From contig NC_087378.1 in the NCBI RefSeq assembly GCF_963675165.1, forward strand, positions 953,001 through 1,017,000: 64,000 bases of DNA, read 5' to 3'. The notes under the pieces are model-generated. The model did no database searches, was not told the origin of the DNA, and saw only the letters and a program-made list of their open reading frames with translations. Below, piece after piece: positions 1 to 12,536 of the stretch (its first letter is position 1; the number at the start of each line of letters is the position of its first letter). The position numbers and the translations under genes were made by a program. The stretch is from Halichondria panicea (lineage: Eukaryota; Porifera; Demospongiae; Suberitida; Halichondriidae).

Positions 1-439
1 GGTACCCAAATGCACTGTACATTATTCTAACCACCCATCAATGGCCGCCGCCATAATAAATCATACCGATACCAATGTATGAACCAGGCCTTAAATATCA
101 GGCCTTTAATATTTATATTTAATACATGGAGTATAATTATTGAGAATTGCAAATTACCATAAGAAGGAAATTATAATAGTATCAAAGGAGTGTGTCAAGC
201 CTTAAAATTCTCAGTTATATGGCAGAAGACATTTTTTCAGCTCTTGACATCAGTCAGCCATTACTGTATTACATTCTGTGCCAATTGACCGAAGCTCAAC
301 AAGTGGAGATCGACTTGAGAGGTTGCATTCCAGGAAATGACTAAATTTCTGACACAATACAAACGTCATCCCACCAACAAGCCTCTAACTGGCTTCATAT
401 AGACACACACACACACACAGACACGCACACTGGACTCAC

Positions 440-2869
440 AGTCTTCCTCGATTTTGTCTTCAAGATCACAGTCAGTATCTTCTTGCTCATTCTCAGGGTC
501 CTCTGCAGAGGAAGAGGGAGGAAGCTATCGTAACCAAGGCCTTTAGTTACATGCAAGCTGGTCTGAATAGTCAAGCATGCTGACAGAACTGTATAGTACA
601 CATTGTTCATCGCAATACATTAACTTAGTGTACACACAAGAGGGGAGAGAACAGAAGGCCGTCGATGCTGCGTAAGAGAAATAAATATTGCTGAAGCTGC
701 ATAGACGTACCGGAAGGTATCTCTGGGTCGAGGTCAGAGTGGATGGCATGGTGATGGGTCACACTCTTGGGGCTTAGGATCATGCCCCACAACTGACGGA
801 AGGTACAAGACAGCTGCTTGCTCTGAAACATGTCCAGGCAACCAGAGTGAACCTATAGGAGATCAAATAAAATATTGGTATTTCGCTTGAGGTTAGTACA
901 CATACATACGCTGCTGAAACATAGTATACAGAGAAGATATGACAACAAAAAGCCAGCTGTATACTCATTTTGACGTTTGTAGCATCAACAAGTCTCAAAG
1001 TGTAGGAACAACACAGTATGCTTTATACACTTGTAGAAAATAGTTGACAAGTGTAGGAAAGGAAACGTTCCTACATTTGGCAAAGGAAACTTTCCTTTCA
1101 ATTTCACGTGTAAGAAACATGTTTCTCCTACACTTTTGGGTATTTTAACGTCAAACTGAGTACAAATTGCTTTTTTATTTTCTCTGGACTGTGTTCTGAA
1201 TAGCTAGGATTTAAACCTTTGTACATAACATAAAAGCAAGCAGGATGCTCGCTTCAGACAAAGTTTCCTCAACTGACTGTCACTGTACGGTAGTTAAGTA
1301 CTTAAAGCCACGTACATGTATATACTCACACAAATGCCACACCAGCCACAGCGAAACCCACTCAGGCAATCGGAAGAGGAACAGTTCTTGGTGCAGGTCT
1401 GACAGCGAGAGCCAGAGGGGAGGTTCCCCTCGATCCAGTGGTGCTTGTCCTCCACTTTGGCCCCTTTGGTGTACGTGGCACATTGCTTGCAGTTGTTAAA
1501 AGCCATCTCTTTGCAACTGTTGTGGGCATAGTACTTGCACACTGCAAACAGAGATGAGCATTACAATAGGTATATGTTTGGGTAGTTGTGTATTGGGCGT
1601 AGCACAAGTAGAAACGAAACATGCAAGCTGCTGTGATGTATTGTGTACTGAAAACAGAGCCAGTAAATCAATGGCAACCCAGTACACAGTAGTTACAAAC
1701 AGCTGAATGAGACTGTAACAGTGTCCACATGAGCAGATGACATACCTTCACAAATGACGCCCATTGAAGCGATTTTCTTTCTGCATACATTGCAGTGAGA
1801 TTTCTTGACATTGAATGGTTTGGTCCATTTGTGAGCAACTGGATGCTATATAATACAAATAGAGCAGCGTGTATTTAACCTGTAATAGAGCATACGAAAT
1901 TACACATGAACAGCACTTAATTCCCGTGTAGAATTCCCAATGTACACCCAATGCACAGATCTCCTGTCAATAATTATACATAGAGTTATGGTAACTGCAA
2001 ACCGCCCACCCGCCTCAAACTTAATAGGCAGGAATTTTGGAATACCGAATCATTGCCAGTCATATCAATGGTAAATTACTTCGTTTCCAAGGAGATTTAA
2101 ATGACGGTCTAAAAATGTGGAGCAGGGTAAAGGTTGCTATTATAAACAAATCATCAGCATCAGCGGGTAAAGGTTGATATTGAAGTTAATTGAGATCATA
2201 CACCACATTCTCTGTAAGCAAAAAATGATTATGACTGCTCAACTCCCTACCTGGATTTTCTCAGCCATAAGATGCGTGCAGGGGACCTTGAGGGAGGGGA
2301 TGCACTTCTCATGTGTTACAAAGTTGCACACTGCAAACAAAAAAGCAGTCGTTCTCATCAACAAGACAGCTTAATTAAACAATGGTTTTTATTGTCACAA
2401 ATGTTCCTAAAAGCATCTGTGAATATCTCATACTTAATTAATACGAGCTAGCCAAATTGTTGTACAGGGTTTCTACATGGACTGTTTGCAGTAGCTCACC
2501 AGTGCACTGCAGTCCCTGTCCTGTAAATCCCCAGAGCAGCTCAGTGCAATGATGACAGTAGGTGGGCTTGTGGAAGGTCTTCTTGTTGAATTCATGCCCT
2601 AAGGACTGCCCAACAGTGACTGCCTCATTCTTTGTCAATGGCATGGGAGCTAGGGGTCCTTTGCTTGTTCCACCTTCACTTAAGAGGCCTTGGTTGAAAG
2701 AAGGAGCTGAGACGCCTCTCTGTAGGTTCTTGCTCCTCTCCTTGAACCTGTTGCGACGTTTCTCATCGCCACCGTCCATGCGCTTCTTGGAGTCAGTCTT
2801 GAGTAGAGGAGCTGGATCACCATCTGTCTTCTCTTCCGAACTCATTTCTGTTTTTGTTGCAGCTTGCAT
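440..2869 (-). CDS. DGKQ: Diacylglycerol kinase, theta-like, 5' half (gene runs off the left edge)
   Basis: This gene encodes the regulatory N-terminal half of a lipid kinase that phosphorylates diacylglycerol to phosphatidic acid. Exons by splice-site reading: 2500-2869, 2251-2330, 1746-1845, 1330-1541, 711-852 and 440-502, and all phases agree. The joined protein has three consecutive C1 (diacylglycerol/phorbol-ester type) zinc domains. The first starts HEFNKKTFHKPTYCHHC, the second HKWTKPFNVKKSHCNVC and the third HHWIEGNLPSGSRCQTC. Three C1 domains, with the third ending in CTFRQLWGMILSP, are typical of the theta class. The last exon seen is acidic (EDPENEQEDTDCDLED). The ATG at 2867-2869 follows an upstream region shared with the KCTD gene. 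The kinase catalytic domain is not in the window, and no further exon was recognised in 1-439. Another C1-rich DGK class is possible. Confidence 0.85.
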
Positions 2870-3100
2870 GCTGTGTTTACTCTCTCGATCTAGCCTCCTC
2901 TAAGCTGGCCCTGGCCCTAGTTAAAAATGATCGACAGAGTAGGCCGGCCACCACACGCCCAGCTTACACGCCCATGCAGACCGGCCTTACTGGAGGAACA
3001 AATAACGAAAGAAGGAACTGTAAACACAAGCTAAACAAGATGGGCGTGACCCGTTTTTCCAAGAAGGGACGGGCCACGCCTATCTATAGACAAACGTAAC
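2870..3100. promoter_or_regulatory. Shared upstream region between the DGK and KCTD genes
   Basis: The two start codons lie 231 bp apart and face away from each other, so the core promoters and 5' UTRs of both genes must lie here unless there are hidden upstream exons. The stretch is richer in G and C than the flanking introns (GGCCGGCC at about 2943). No TATA box was seen. The bidirectional role is inferred from layout only. Confidence 0.5.
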
Positions 3101-4687
3101 ATGGCCACGAGCACAAAGTCGAAGGCAGCAGCTCCCACTCTGCACACTAACGGATCTCCAACTAAGAATAGAGGTCATTCTGAAGACATGTCAACGGCTG
3201 ATATGATCACGACTGCAGCAGAGCAGGCACTCCCTAGGGACGAATGGGTGAAGATAAACATAGGAGGGACCACATTCCTCACTACAAAGACCACTCTGTG
3301 TAGAGAGAAGGGAAGCTTCTTGGCCAGGCTCTGTCAGAATGACCAAGACCTACCATCAGTCAAAGTGAATTTAAATCCTCTAATCCATAAGTGTCTGTAC
3401 TGCTAAAATTAGCGCATCATTTTCGTTTGCTATACTTTTTGTCAGGCTTAAGCAATTGTACTTCCCCCAGGACGAGAATGGTGCGTATCTGATTGACAGA
3501 GACCCTCGCTATTTCCCTCCCATCCTCAACTACCTAAGACACGGACGACTCATCATAGACAGTGGTCTGGCCGAGGAGGGCGTGCTGGAAGAGGCGGAGT
3601 TTTATAACCTCTCATCCCTTGTCTCTCTCGTCAAAGACAAGCTCACTAAAAAGGCACAGCCGGTGTGGATTTTAGTATGCTTGTGCATGTACTACTACTA
3701 GGTCCAAGCTAGCATTGATTTATTGAGTACATATCGTCATGGCTTGGATGTTTCACTTGCCTTTACCTTTACACAATATTGATGTATCAATATGAGGAAG
3801 GTTAATTTCAACAGCGAAACATTTTATAGGCTGTGTATGTTTATTGCAGCTTGTTGATAATTAGCTTAATTGCTTACAGTGAGTGGTTTTAATTAGTGTG
3901 TTAATGTCACCTTTGTTTTAGGCAAACTCTGCCCCTCTTCTAATGTGTAGTCTCACTACTCACAGGTGTTCAAGGATAACTCTACGAGTGTGTACAGAGT
4001 CCTCCATTGTCAGGAGGGGGAGCTCACCCATACACTGGCCACTCTCACAGATGGATGGAAGATGAGTCAGGTATGAATGCGTAGAGAGAACTGTGTGCTT
4101 ACCCACAGTGTACATAAGCCCCAGATATGTGCCCAAACTCCCTGTATTGTATAGACTTCTTTGATCTAACTTCGACTCTATTGACACAAACACTTCAATT
4201 TATAGTATCCTTTCTAATGATCACAATCTTACACAATACAATAGGTGTTCTCCATTGTTGCTTTGTGTGATACTTAACAAAGCTCTTTGTTCATGCCACA
4301 GCTGGTGAACATTGGATCCCAGTACTCGTACAGCAGTGATGACCAATCAGAGTTTCTGGTGATAGTCTCCAAGGAGTTTGACGAGACACCTTGTAGTCCT
4401 TCAGAACCAACCAACAAGCAAAAGGTACCTCCATTACAAATAAGGCAACCTAGGACCTAAGTTTACTAAGAAATTGAAATTTAGCAGTACATACAAGTAC
4501 ATGTATCAGTGACTTTTGATTACTTGTGTCACATGTCTTTAATGTTTTTAATTCTACAAACATACTCTACAAACATACAATCCATTAAAATATTCACGAT
4601 TAATTGTCTTTTTACATGAATGACAGATCATTCTGTTTATTGCCTCCCCTGCAGACCTTACAGCAACACGGGCTAAGAGGACCTTGA
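3101..4687 (+). CDS. KCTD5: BTB/T1 domain protein of the KCTD2/5/17 group
   Basis: Five exons at 3101-3364, 3471-3662, 3966-4070, 4302-4424 and 4655-4687 join in frame to about 238 aa, close to human KCTD5 (234 aa). The T1/BTB domain spans roughly residues 49-150 ([20 protein letters not shown], then [20 protein letters not shown]). The C-terminal half carries the group's conserved [25 protein letters not shown] and [23 protein letters not shown] stretches in separate exons. This clade forms pentameric adaptors for cullin-3 ubiquitin ligase; KCTD5 also regulates G-beta-gamma. KCTD2, 5 and 17 cannot be told apart here, so the symbol stands for the group. The last exon is only ten codons ([10 protein letters not shown]) and is the least certain. 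The ATG at 3101 is the first in frame. Confidence 0.93.
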
Positions 4688-5087
4688 AAACCTTAAAAGT
4701 CAACCAAACCAATTGAAAATTCTCCTTAATAACAATTACTTAATTGTGTGTGATCAGCTGACTAGGGCGTACGTTTGTTGTAATCACATATATTATTATT
4801 ATGATTCTCTTTCCCTTTTAATTTGTACACTATGTGTTATTCATTTCACTGTTGACAAGATCATCTCTAACAAATAATTATTATTTTTAACAAGAAGAGA
4901 CAGTATGGGACAACGATGATATAACAATACTGTAATAATTATATACTGTTCTGTTAATTCAAGGGGATGGGGGTTACTGAAATAAAATCGATCATCGTGC
5001 ACGTATAATTATTATGGTTGTATATAATTAATACACCATACGGAGTTCACATGGATGTGCTAAATAAGAGACATAAATTGATCGGTA
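4688..5087. other. Convergent intergenic spacer between KCTD and E2F
   Basis: This 400-bp AT-rich stretch lies between the stop codons of two converging genes and should hold both 3' UTRs. An AATAAA at about 4979 could serve the KCTD transcript. No ORF, repeat or RNA gene was seen. Confidence 0.5.
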
Positions 5088-8000
5088 CTAGGACACTAAG
5101 TCGAATAGTTCGTGTATACCCTCTGTAGCATCGTCTAGAGCAAACGAGAAGTCATCATCATGAATGTGAAGGGGTGGGTTGAGGCTCTCGAAAGGAATCA
5201 AGTCGTCAGCTGACAGGAAGTGGTCACTATCCATTGGAACATGATTGTAACTGGCCATAAGCTCGTCCAGATCACTAGTCATGTCGGCTGCTGAATTTAG
5301 AGAAATGTCCAAATCATGCTGACTCTGCAGGGGCCCTCCACGTTCCATAGACACATTTATAGTGGGTGTGGTTTGACGATGTTGGATCACATGACCTCCG
5401 TAACTGCTGATATTGTTTCGTTGCATGGTTTCAGGTGTGTGAACAGTTACTTGTGCCGTGGAGAGTCTCATGGGAGTTGAGGTTTGATGAGAATCAGAGA
5501 AGAAATGACCAGAGGAGGAGGGTAATGGAGACTGCGGATAATCTTCCTCTGTTTCTGGGCACACCAGCACATCAATGGGTCCATTGCTGCTCTTCAAGTG
5601 CATCTGATAGCTCTATAGGAATGCATAAAAACACAAGTTAACAACCACAGTGTCTTCCCAAGTGCACACTTGCAGAAATTATCAACCAGAATCAAGGAAT
5701 CAAGAGTGGGGCCAGCGTGTGGGGCAGCCTGCCTACACTGGTTTGTGGGATACCTCAGACCAATTCTTCACCACTAAAGATAGACTAGACACCAGTTGGA
5801 GGCATCTGCTTAGAACAATACTAAGGTGTATTCATATTAGTGTACTGGATGAATCTCTAGTTTTCTACACACCTACAGAGGCCCTTCTTCAAAGGCCCAG
5901 CTGTACATGTCAGCTGTTACTGGCCCACCTCTATAGATTTATTGACAGCTTTCTTTCCCATTACCCACCTACTAACTGTCAGCCAAGGTTTCCACTGCTT
6001 AAAGAGATGGTTCATAGAACTATAATTGGTGAATTGCTTTTTACAGTTGCCAAATCTCTAACCCCACATGTACATGTACTGTACCACCTAAAATGAAACA
6101 CATGTACCTAATGCCGCTAATTAAACACACCCAAGTTTTCATTATGGCTTTGATTGTTTACCACAATAATCTCTACCTCTTCATTCCTACTGCCCATCAA
6201 TTTAGTTTTTGTGTATACAGTCACACAAGCTTACCTCCTGCAGGTCACAGTTGAGGACAGTGTCTGGTGGAGCTTTGATGGCTAATATCGTCTTGTCATC
6301 AAATTCCTGAATGCTTCTTAGGTCTTTATATGTCACTGCCAATCTGGGTGACACGAGTCAAAGAGGACAACAGAGGAACTACATTACACACACATACATC
6401 TCAATAGAACAATGACACTTTGGGCCTAGAAGAAATTGATATGAGGTACCTCCAACAAAAGCTGCTAATTATGTGTACACACAGTTGGAGGTGGTTACTA
6501 GTGAAGAGATAGGTGGATAGAGTGACCTTTTGAGATAGCAGCATTAGCAGTACAACATGTAGTAGAGACAGTAGTAGTAGTTTCCCTCATGCTAAGTACA
6601 AATAATTATAGTGAAAGGATACTGCCAATTCTCCTGGTTCTCTGTGAGTAGACTGAGCTCCTGCTTGCAGAGGGTTATGAGCTGGTCCAAGTGAGCTTCA
6701 GTGCCTTCCTGGTGCTCCTTCCTCAGCTTGAGGTTGTGTATCTTGTAAATCTCCTCAGGATCCGAAGCCCTGTGTGCATGGAAGTATGAAATAATACTTA
6801 GTCTAATCTGCAAAGAACATCTCTGCACCAAAACCACTCGGTACGCCCCTACAATGCTCAAGCTGTAGAACTGACCACTTTGACTAATCTGCGACCTTCC
6901 TAAAGAGGCTGCTTTCCTGCATTCTACAGATAGGTTTCACTGTACATAGTTAATGATTTTCAAAAGGGACAAGTTTCAGTGTTGTCCACGCTAGTGCCCT
7001 AAGGGGTGCCAACCATGAAACCACTTGTTGTAGGTGGATCAAAAGCTGTGGGAGACCATGTAAATTGCACAGGTCATTGTATCAACCAATGGGGAAGATT
7101 TCCTAGATGACCCTTATCACATTACACACACGGCTAGGACACTCACTGTAAATACACTCACTGTAAATACAGAGGGTTACACAAAAGACAGTGAATATAC
7201 AGCACACCCCACACCCCCATTCGTTGTTATAATTATACTTAGTAATACCAGAACACACCATGTAATTGATTTTCTCAGTAAAATCTACTCTTCATTAAAT
7301 TCACAGACTAGTTGAACTCTATTCTTTGCGTGTAATCTATCTGTGAATAATTCTCCAGGGAAGACTGGGTGGGCTACATTTGCTCCTCCATGAATTTGGC
7401 TCAAGTGCTAGTAAAGAAGTGGCCCACAGATCACTATCAATTAAGTCAGCCACAATAATGGGTCAGTACATGCCAAAACAGCTGATTGCTGAGAACACAA
7501 TGACCAAATGGCTTCACATTTTCCTGTAGCACTTCTAGCAGCAAACCAACACCATGACTACACATACATACATGTAGCCGTATTGCGGTAAGCACATGAA
7601 GTTTACTTACTATAGTCTCAAGTCCAATACAAAGTGTTCCACTCAGTTGTGGTTTATTTTTAAAGGCCGGCCAATAAGGCTACTTAGGCTACACGTGCTA
7701 TATCCGAAGAATCAACATAGCTAGATTCTTACCAGGGGACTATGAGTAAAAAGCAATCATCCACACTTAAGCCCTTCACACTTAAGCTTTACAAGGGAAC
7801 TTAATACACGTAAGAAATTCTACGTAGCTTGTGTGTAAAGAATACTGTTTTGTGTCAAACAATATACTAGCCACAAAACCCTCTAACTCTCTTCCCAACA
7901 ATAACTCCCTCTTAACACACTATGCACTGATCAAATAATGACACCACCAATTACACTGAAAGGTTCAAGTTTCCATACTTGCTTTATTTTCTCAAACCAA

Positions 8001-8784
8001 AATTATGAAGTGAGTTACTTGCACAGGTGAGTCCTATGGGAGTATCGAGTATACATACACACGACTGTACACATGTAGAGGATATGCTACTTGTGTAACA
8101 CATGTGTACAGAGTAGCCACAAGTTGAAGTATGAAAATGAAAAGGAGTATAAAAACACACTGTAAACTCACTTCCATTTGATGTGATTCTTGGATGCCTT
8201 AGAGATCAGTCCCACTCCTTCCAGTACATTCGTTATATCGTAGATCCTTCTCTTTTGAACGCTCAGAGTTTCGGCAGCCTCGTTGAGATCCAGGACTCCG
8301 TCAGGTGATGCATGCAGGAGCTCGCAAAACCTCTTTGTCAGGGACCCAAGAGATGTCTCAGTCCTTCGCTCTGACGGGGACTCTGTGTGTGTTAATAAGA
8401 TCACAGATCACAATGAGTAGACAAGCCCCAAAGGGTGGACTGACTTACTGAGATCATCACTGACTGTAGAGCTTACAGAACTGAGTCTTCGTCGTGTAGA
8501 CTTGGGCAAAGCACTGCCACAGGGACTGCTCATTTCTAGTTTCCTTTTCACCTGTATTGGAACACACATAGCCTGTCATAGGTCTATATTATGAACATCA
8601 AAACATAGTCTAGCTACTGTCAGATATTGAGAACTACCTGTGATCCATTCATTTTAGTCTTAGAGTCCATGGGGGTGTATTTACTTTCAACAGACGACCG
8701 ACTAGCTGGTGTTGTCAACACTGATTGTACCTGCAGCTGCTCTCTCTTAACTACTGGTACAGATTTGTTTAGGTTGTTAGACAT
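5088..8784 (-). CDS. E2F: E2F transcription factor, activator (E2F1/2/3) type
   Basis: Six exons at 8638-8784, 8449-8551, 8172-8382, 6623-6769, 6235-6343 and 5088-5612 join in phase to 413 aa. Exon 3 holds the winged-helix DNA-binding domain (about residues 85-155: [29 protein letters not shown]). Exons 4 and 5 hold the leucine-rich dimerisation helix and marked box ([33 protein letters not shown]). Exon 6 begins with the conserved [13 protein letters not shown] and ends with an acidic segment containing IHELFDLVS, like the Rb-binding motif of E2F1-5. It should bind DNA with a DP partner and drive S-phase genes under Rb control. The N-terminus is short (49-codon exon 1), so the cyclin A-binding region is reduced or absent. 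Nothing in the sequence separates E2F1, 2 and 3. Confidence 0.93.
6770..8171 (-). other. Long intron 3 of E2F
   Basis: This 1.4-kb AT-rich intron separates the DNA-binding exon from the dimerisation exon. It is the longest intron of the gene. No recognisable gene, hairpin element or tandem array was seen in it. Confidence 0.5.
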
Positions 8785-9226
8785 CACTAGCACTGCACTG
8801 TGAGGGCACCAAGACTATGGCTGACAGTGGTACAAGACTGCACTGATCACTGACGGCTACCTCGTCGGTATAGCATATTCACACCATAGGGGGAGTTGAT
8901 AGTTAGTGTCTACGGATATGAGTGCATAGAGATGATTCATTGATAACCCACCAAAAATGTGTTAATTAATTTGTTTTTTTATCTTTCTAGGTAAGAAAAC
9001 TAGAAGCATAAGAAGCTAAGAAAGCAAGAAAATATAAGCCTAATTTTCTAGCCACTAACTTAGCTGTATTTTTTGGCGTACACAGATTGAAAACAATAAA
9101 CATTTCACCAATTCTAAAAAATACACACAGAATGATTGACCCTGCCTACTTTCATTTCCTGCCAACTTTAAATTTCCCGGCAAATCACCGATTGTCTCTT
9201 TACTCTACATTCTAATTACACGAATA
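8785..9226. promoter_or_regulatory. Shared upstream region of E2F and the NDUFAF8-like gene, with an E2F-like site
   Basis: The start codons are 442 bp apart and point away from each other. At 9173-9184 the sequence TTTCCCGGCAAA is close to the E2F half-site TTTSSCGC and nearly palindromic, which would fit E2F autoregulation or joint control. Another possible element is TTTTTTGGCGTA at about 9069. These are single-site resemblances only. Confidence 0.35.
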
Positions 9227-9523
9227 ATGAAGCCACTACAAAGAGCTGGAGATGCTTTGGGAAGACACTATCTTTCCTCTGCTACTCATGCTTCTGCTGC
9301 TGTTCAAAGTGGAAAGAGGAGATTTGCAGGGAGTGGGAAGAGACTAGAAGCATGCAGTAAAGAGGAAAGTGATGTACACTCAAAGGCCAGCAGTCAATGA
9401 TTTTCTTTCTTTCTGCAGGCCGCACGTTATGGAAGATGCGTATCCAATGCAAGAGACCTCAAGCAATACGACTGTCAAGAACAATTTGAGACATTTTATC
9501 GATGTATAAAACAGTTTAATTAG
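9227..9523 (+). CDS. NDUFAF8: Twin-CX9C mitochondrial protein, NDUFAF8-like complex I assembly factor
   Basis: Two exons (9227-9373 and 9419-9523) give about 83 aa. The second exon reads AARYGRCVSNARDLKQYDC then QEQFETFYRCIKQFN. This matches human NDUFAF8 (C17orf89) in the AxYGRC motif and in an exact second CX9C pair. NDUFAF8 is imported into the intermembrane space and works with NDUFAF5 in complex I assembly. Exon 1 is basic with no acidic run at its start and ends RLEAC, as in the human RLAAC. Oddity: the only donor that keeps the frame (GAT then gtacac) makes the first pair CX12C instead of CX9C. Either the splice choice is wrong or a short insertion exists. The product is too short to have been picked up as a long ORF. 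Confidence 0.72.
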
Positions 9524-9714
9524 TACTATATACAGGGTAATGCGTATGTACGTGTTTAAACTTGTACAACATCAATAATTATATCAAAGACATTATGGTA
9601 AAATTGATTCAATATAAATAAATAATACAACCTACAGATCTACTACTGTAAATCTCACACAATTCAACTGAAACAATAACACAAAATTTGTATTATTATA
9701 TGATCGTCCATTAA

Positions 9715-11686
9715 TTAATCGACTGCACCATAGCCACTCACGGATGTGATAGACAACAACATACTGCGATTGCCCTGTGAATGGCTTTTCTTTGATTTCC
9801 TTCGAAGGCACGACAAGGCAAAAATTTCTCCTTTCTCAAAATGCTCTTGAATCTCCTCAAGTGATCGACCTTTGGTTTCTGGTACAAAAAGAAGCACAAA
9901 TATAATACTCCCAAACATGACAACAGCAAAAAATAACCAAGCACATTCAGTGGTGATTGCCTTTTGAATATCTTGAAAAGCAAGGGCTACAATCGATGCG
10001 AAAGTCCAGTTGACAAGGGTAGCAATACTTCCTGCCAGGGTGAGAACACGATTTGGTAGAAGTTCAGACATCATTGACCACGGAATTGGGCCCCAGGCGA
10101 GGGAGAAACTTGCAATAAAGAAAACCATGCCAACTATACCCAATGGTCCTATTGGATCATCATTCCTGTTAAGTGCAAAAAAGAAACCAGAGAACATTAA
10201 ACTGCTCACAGCCATTCCCAATCCACTGGCAAGTAACAGAACTCTCCTGCCCAGGAAATCAACGAGAATAACAGCAACAAGAGTAGCAATGATCTGTGTA
10301 GCTCCAACAGCTCCCAATGCAATGATATTTGCAGTTTCAGTATCGAACTTCATCGATTTCAAAATTGGAGCAGCAAAAAAAATCGCTGCATTGATGCCAC
10401 TGAACTGTTGGAAGAACATTAGGAACAACACAATGATGAAAGGAAAGTACACCGACCGATTCTTAAACTCGTTAAATTGTTCTTTTACAGAGTACGTCTT
10501 CCTAACAGCATGTCGCGTGCGATCAATCTCCTCAGTGATGTTTGCATTTGGTCCACGGAGAATTTTCAAAACATGGATTCCTTGAAACTCATCACCTTTG
10601 CTGAAGAGCCATCGAGGTGTTTCGTACGTGAAGAGCATCAATACTTCAAACACAAATATCAGAAGAGCCACACTCAAAGCCACAACCCAGTAGGGTACAG
10701 GGTAACCGCTGAAGGATACCCCAAACAATTCAGCAATGAAGATACCAATGGTGACAAACAGCTGATTACAGTTCCCAAACAGTCCCCTCAGTTTAGCTGA
10801 AGCAATTTCAGAGATGTACACCTGCATGAGAATACATTGCTATAGTAACAAGAGCAAGGACTTGATATAGAGGATTCTCTGAAGACAAATTTTGTTAGTC
10901 AGATAATAGTTGCTGTTGAACAGTAGTGTCATTAATGTATACTTCATGTCCATGTTGTGAAAGCTAACAAATACAAACTTAACTCACTGAGATTCCAAAG
11001 ACTGCCCAGCCTACAGCAACACCAGTCAGGAATCGTCCAATGAAGAGTACAGCTAAAAACGCAGAATACTGGAAGTGTTGAGCATTAGCGATGAGCACCC
11101 ATCCAATGACCGATGGCAGTCCACTGAGCATCAGAGTAGCCTTTCGTCCAAACTTTTCAGACAAGGGCCAAGCAATAGGACCACCAAAGATGGCACCAAC
11201 CGCACTGAATCCCTATAACAGAACCAAAGGTAGCGAATTAACATGACGAGTAACATACTAGAGCTCGGTAAGAGATGTTCTATTGCTGAGATATAATAGT
11301 CAAACAGATGTGCGACTGTACTTCACTTGCTAAAAACTTACACCAAACAAGCTGACTATTCGAAGTTCTGGATCAATATAGTGGCCAGGGTCGTGCAGTT
11401 TTGTATGATTGGAGCCAAGCTGGGACAGAGTTGGTGAGGAGTACCCGATGACGATTCCATTGACAATAGCAGCAATACAAGCAATGATGGAGCACATAGC
11501 CACTGCCCACACTCTCTCCCCACTGGAGGGGTTGACAATTGACTGGATCACGGAAGGTGCAGACCTCCCGGAGCTCTCAACATTGGATCCCTCCAGGTCA
11601 ATACTCTCATTGATGCCATAGCTTGGAGAGTGCCCTGTGCCAGGCAACAAGGCACCGGAGTCTTGAGAGTCCCGTCTTTGTGACAT
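9715..11686 (-). CDS. SLC2A8-like: MFS sugar transporter, GLUT8/Tret1-like, copy A
   Basis: Three coding exons at 11342-11686, 10988-11212 and 9715-10821 give 558 aa with the 12-helix MFS layout. Sugar-transporter signatures are present: WPLSEKFGRKATLMLSG between helices 2 and 3, GRFLTGVAVG, VYISEIASAKLRG, the central QQFSGINA, DFLGRRVLLL and the C-terminal PETKGRSLEEIQEHFEKGE. The N-tail is long (about 60 residues before helix 1) and contains ALLPG, a possible dileucine sorting signal as in GLUT8. A 5' UTR intron is likely: ctctgcag at 11731 precedes a stretch shared with copy B just upstream of the ATG. Substrate unknown; hexose or trehalose are family guesses. Confidence 0.92.
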
Positions 11687-12536
11687 GATTTTGGTAGATA
11701 TTGGTAGATGTTAGAATGATCTAGGACCTGCAGAGAAGAAGACATTGTCGATCTACACATGGTGTGATCAAAGTGATTGTAAATAAATCATGTGAGCGGA
11801 TGTGAGAATATGGAACAGATATTTAGCAGCTGAAATAACAAGAACTACAATGCACACAAGCACACTGACAGTGCACGAGATAACAGTTTGCACTGCAGGA
11901 TGCCGAACTGCCACTGGTATTAAATATATAAGAATCTTTATGAGATTCTCGCTGACCTACAGTAGTCCACAGCATAAAACATACGAATTACTTTACTTTC
12001 AGTATTGAAACATAAATTGTATGGAGTCTGTACCTCTGAATAACATAACAATATTATATATAAAGGCGATCAACTACAATACAATGTTTATCTATCCAAT
12101 GACAAGCCCAAAACACATAATTTATAGACTCACTGCATGCATGGAGCAGCTTTATATATCTATCTACAGCCACCAAATAGGTATACACACACAAGCTACA
12201 CTATCAAATCACTTACTTAATTGGTGAACCTCTAGCTAGTTTTGTTCATCAGCAGGCTAGGATTTACACTGATGTCTTGGTTCTAGATCATCTGGACAGG
12301 GAGCGTTTCTGCTTTTACCTCACTTTCAGTCTTGACCTCGAAGTTCACAATAGTACAATCCCCTTTTCATGAGGAATTTAAGTAGACACATTGAAGCAAT
12401 ACATAAAAATAAAACTTACAAGAGATCTAGATCTATAATATATAATTATGTAGTCCAACCTATACCGCACATAATAAGCTATCAACATTACACACAATCG
12501 TACGTTTTTACACTTGGTGGTTCAGTTTGTTTACTA
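11687..12536. other. Spacer between the two sugar transporter copies
   Basis: This 850-bp AT-rich stretch holds the upstream region of copy A and the 3' end of copy B. The 5' UTR segment next to the copy A ATG (about 11690-11730) is almost the same as that of copy B (about 14857-14890), including the acceptor-like ctgcag. No other gene was seen. Confidence 0.5.

Noticed and set aside
1-439. Further DGK exons in the first 439 bases
   Set aside because: Candidate acceptors on the minus strand lead to frames that stop early; none matched the kinase domain.
5650-6096. A 148-codon plus-strand frame within E2F intron 5
   Set aside because: No family resemblance, no splice partners, and it lies in an intron of a well-supported gene.
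10010-10585. A 191-codon plus-strand frame across transporter copy A, and its twin at 12997-13416
   Set aside because: They are antisense shadows of the conserved transporter exon; the duplication explains why both copies show it.
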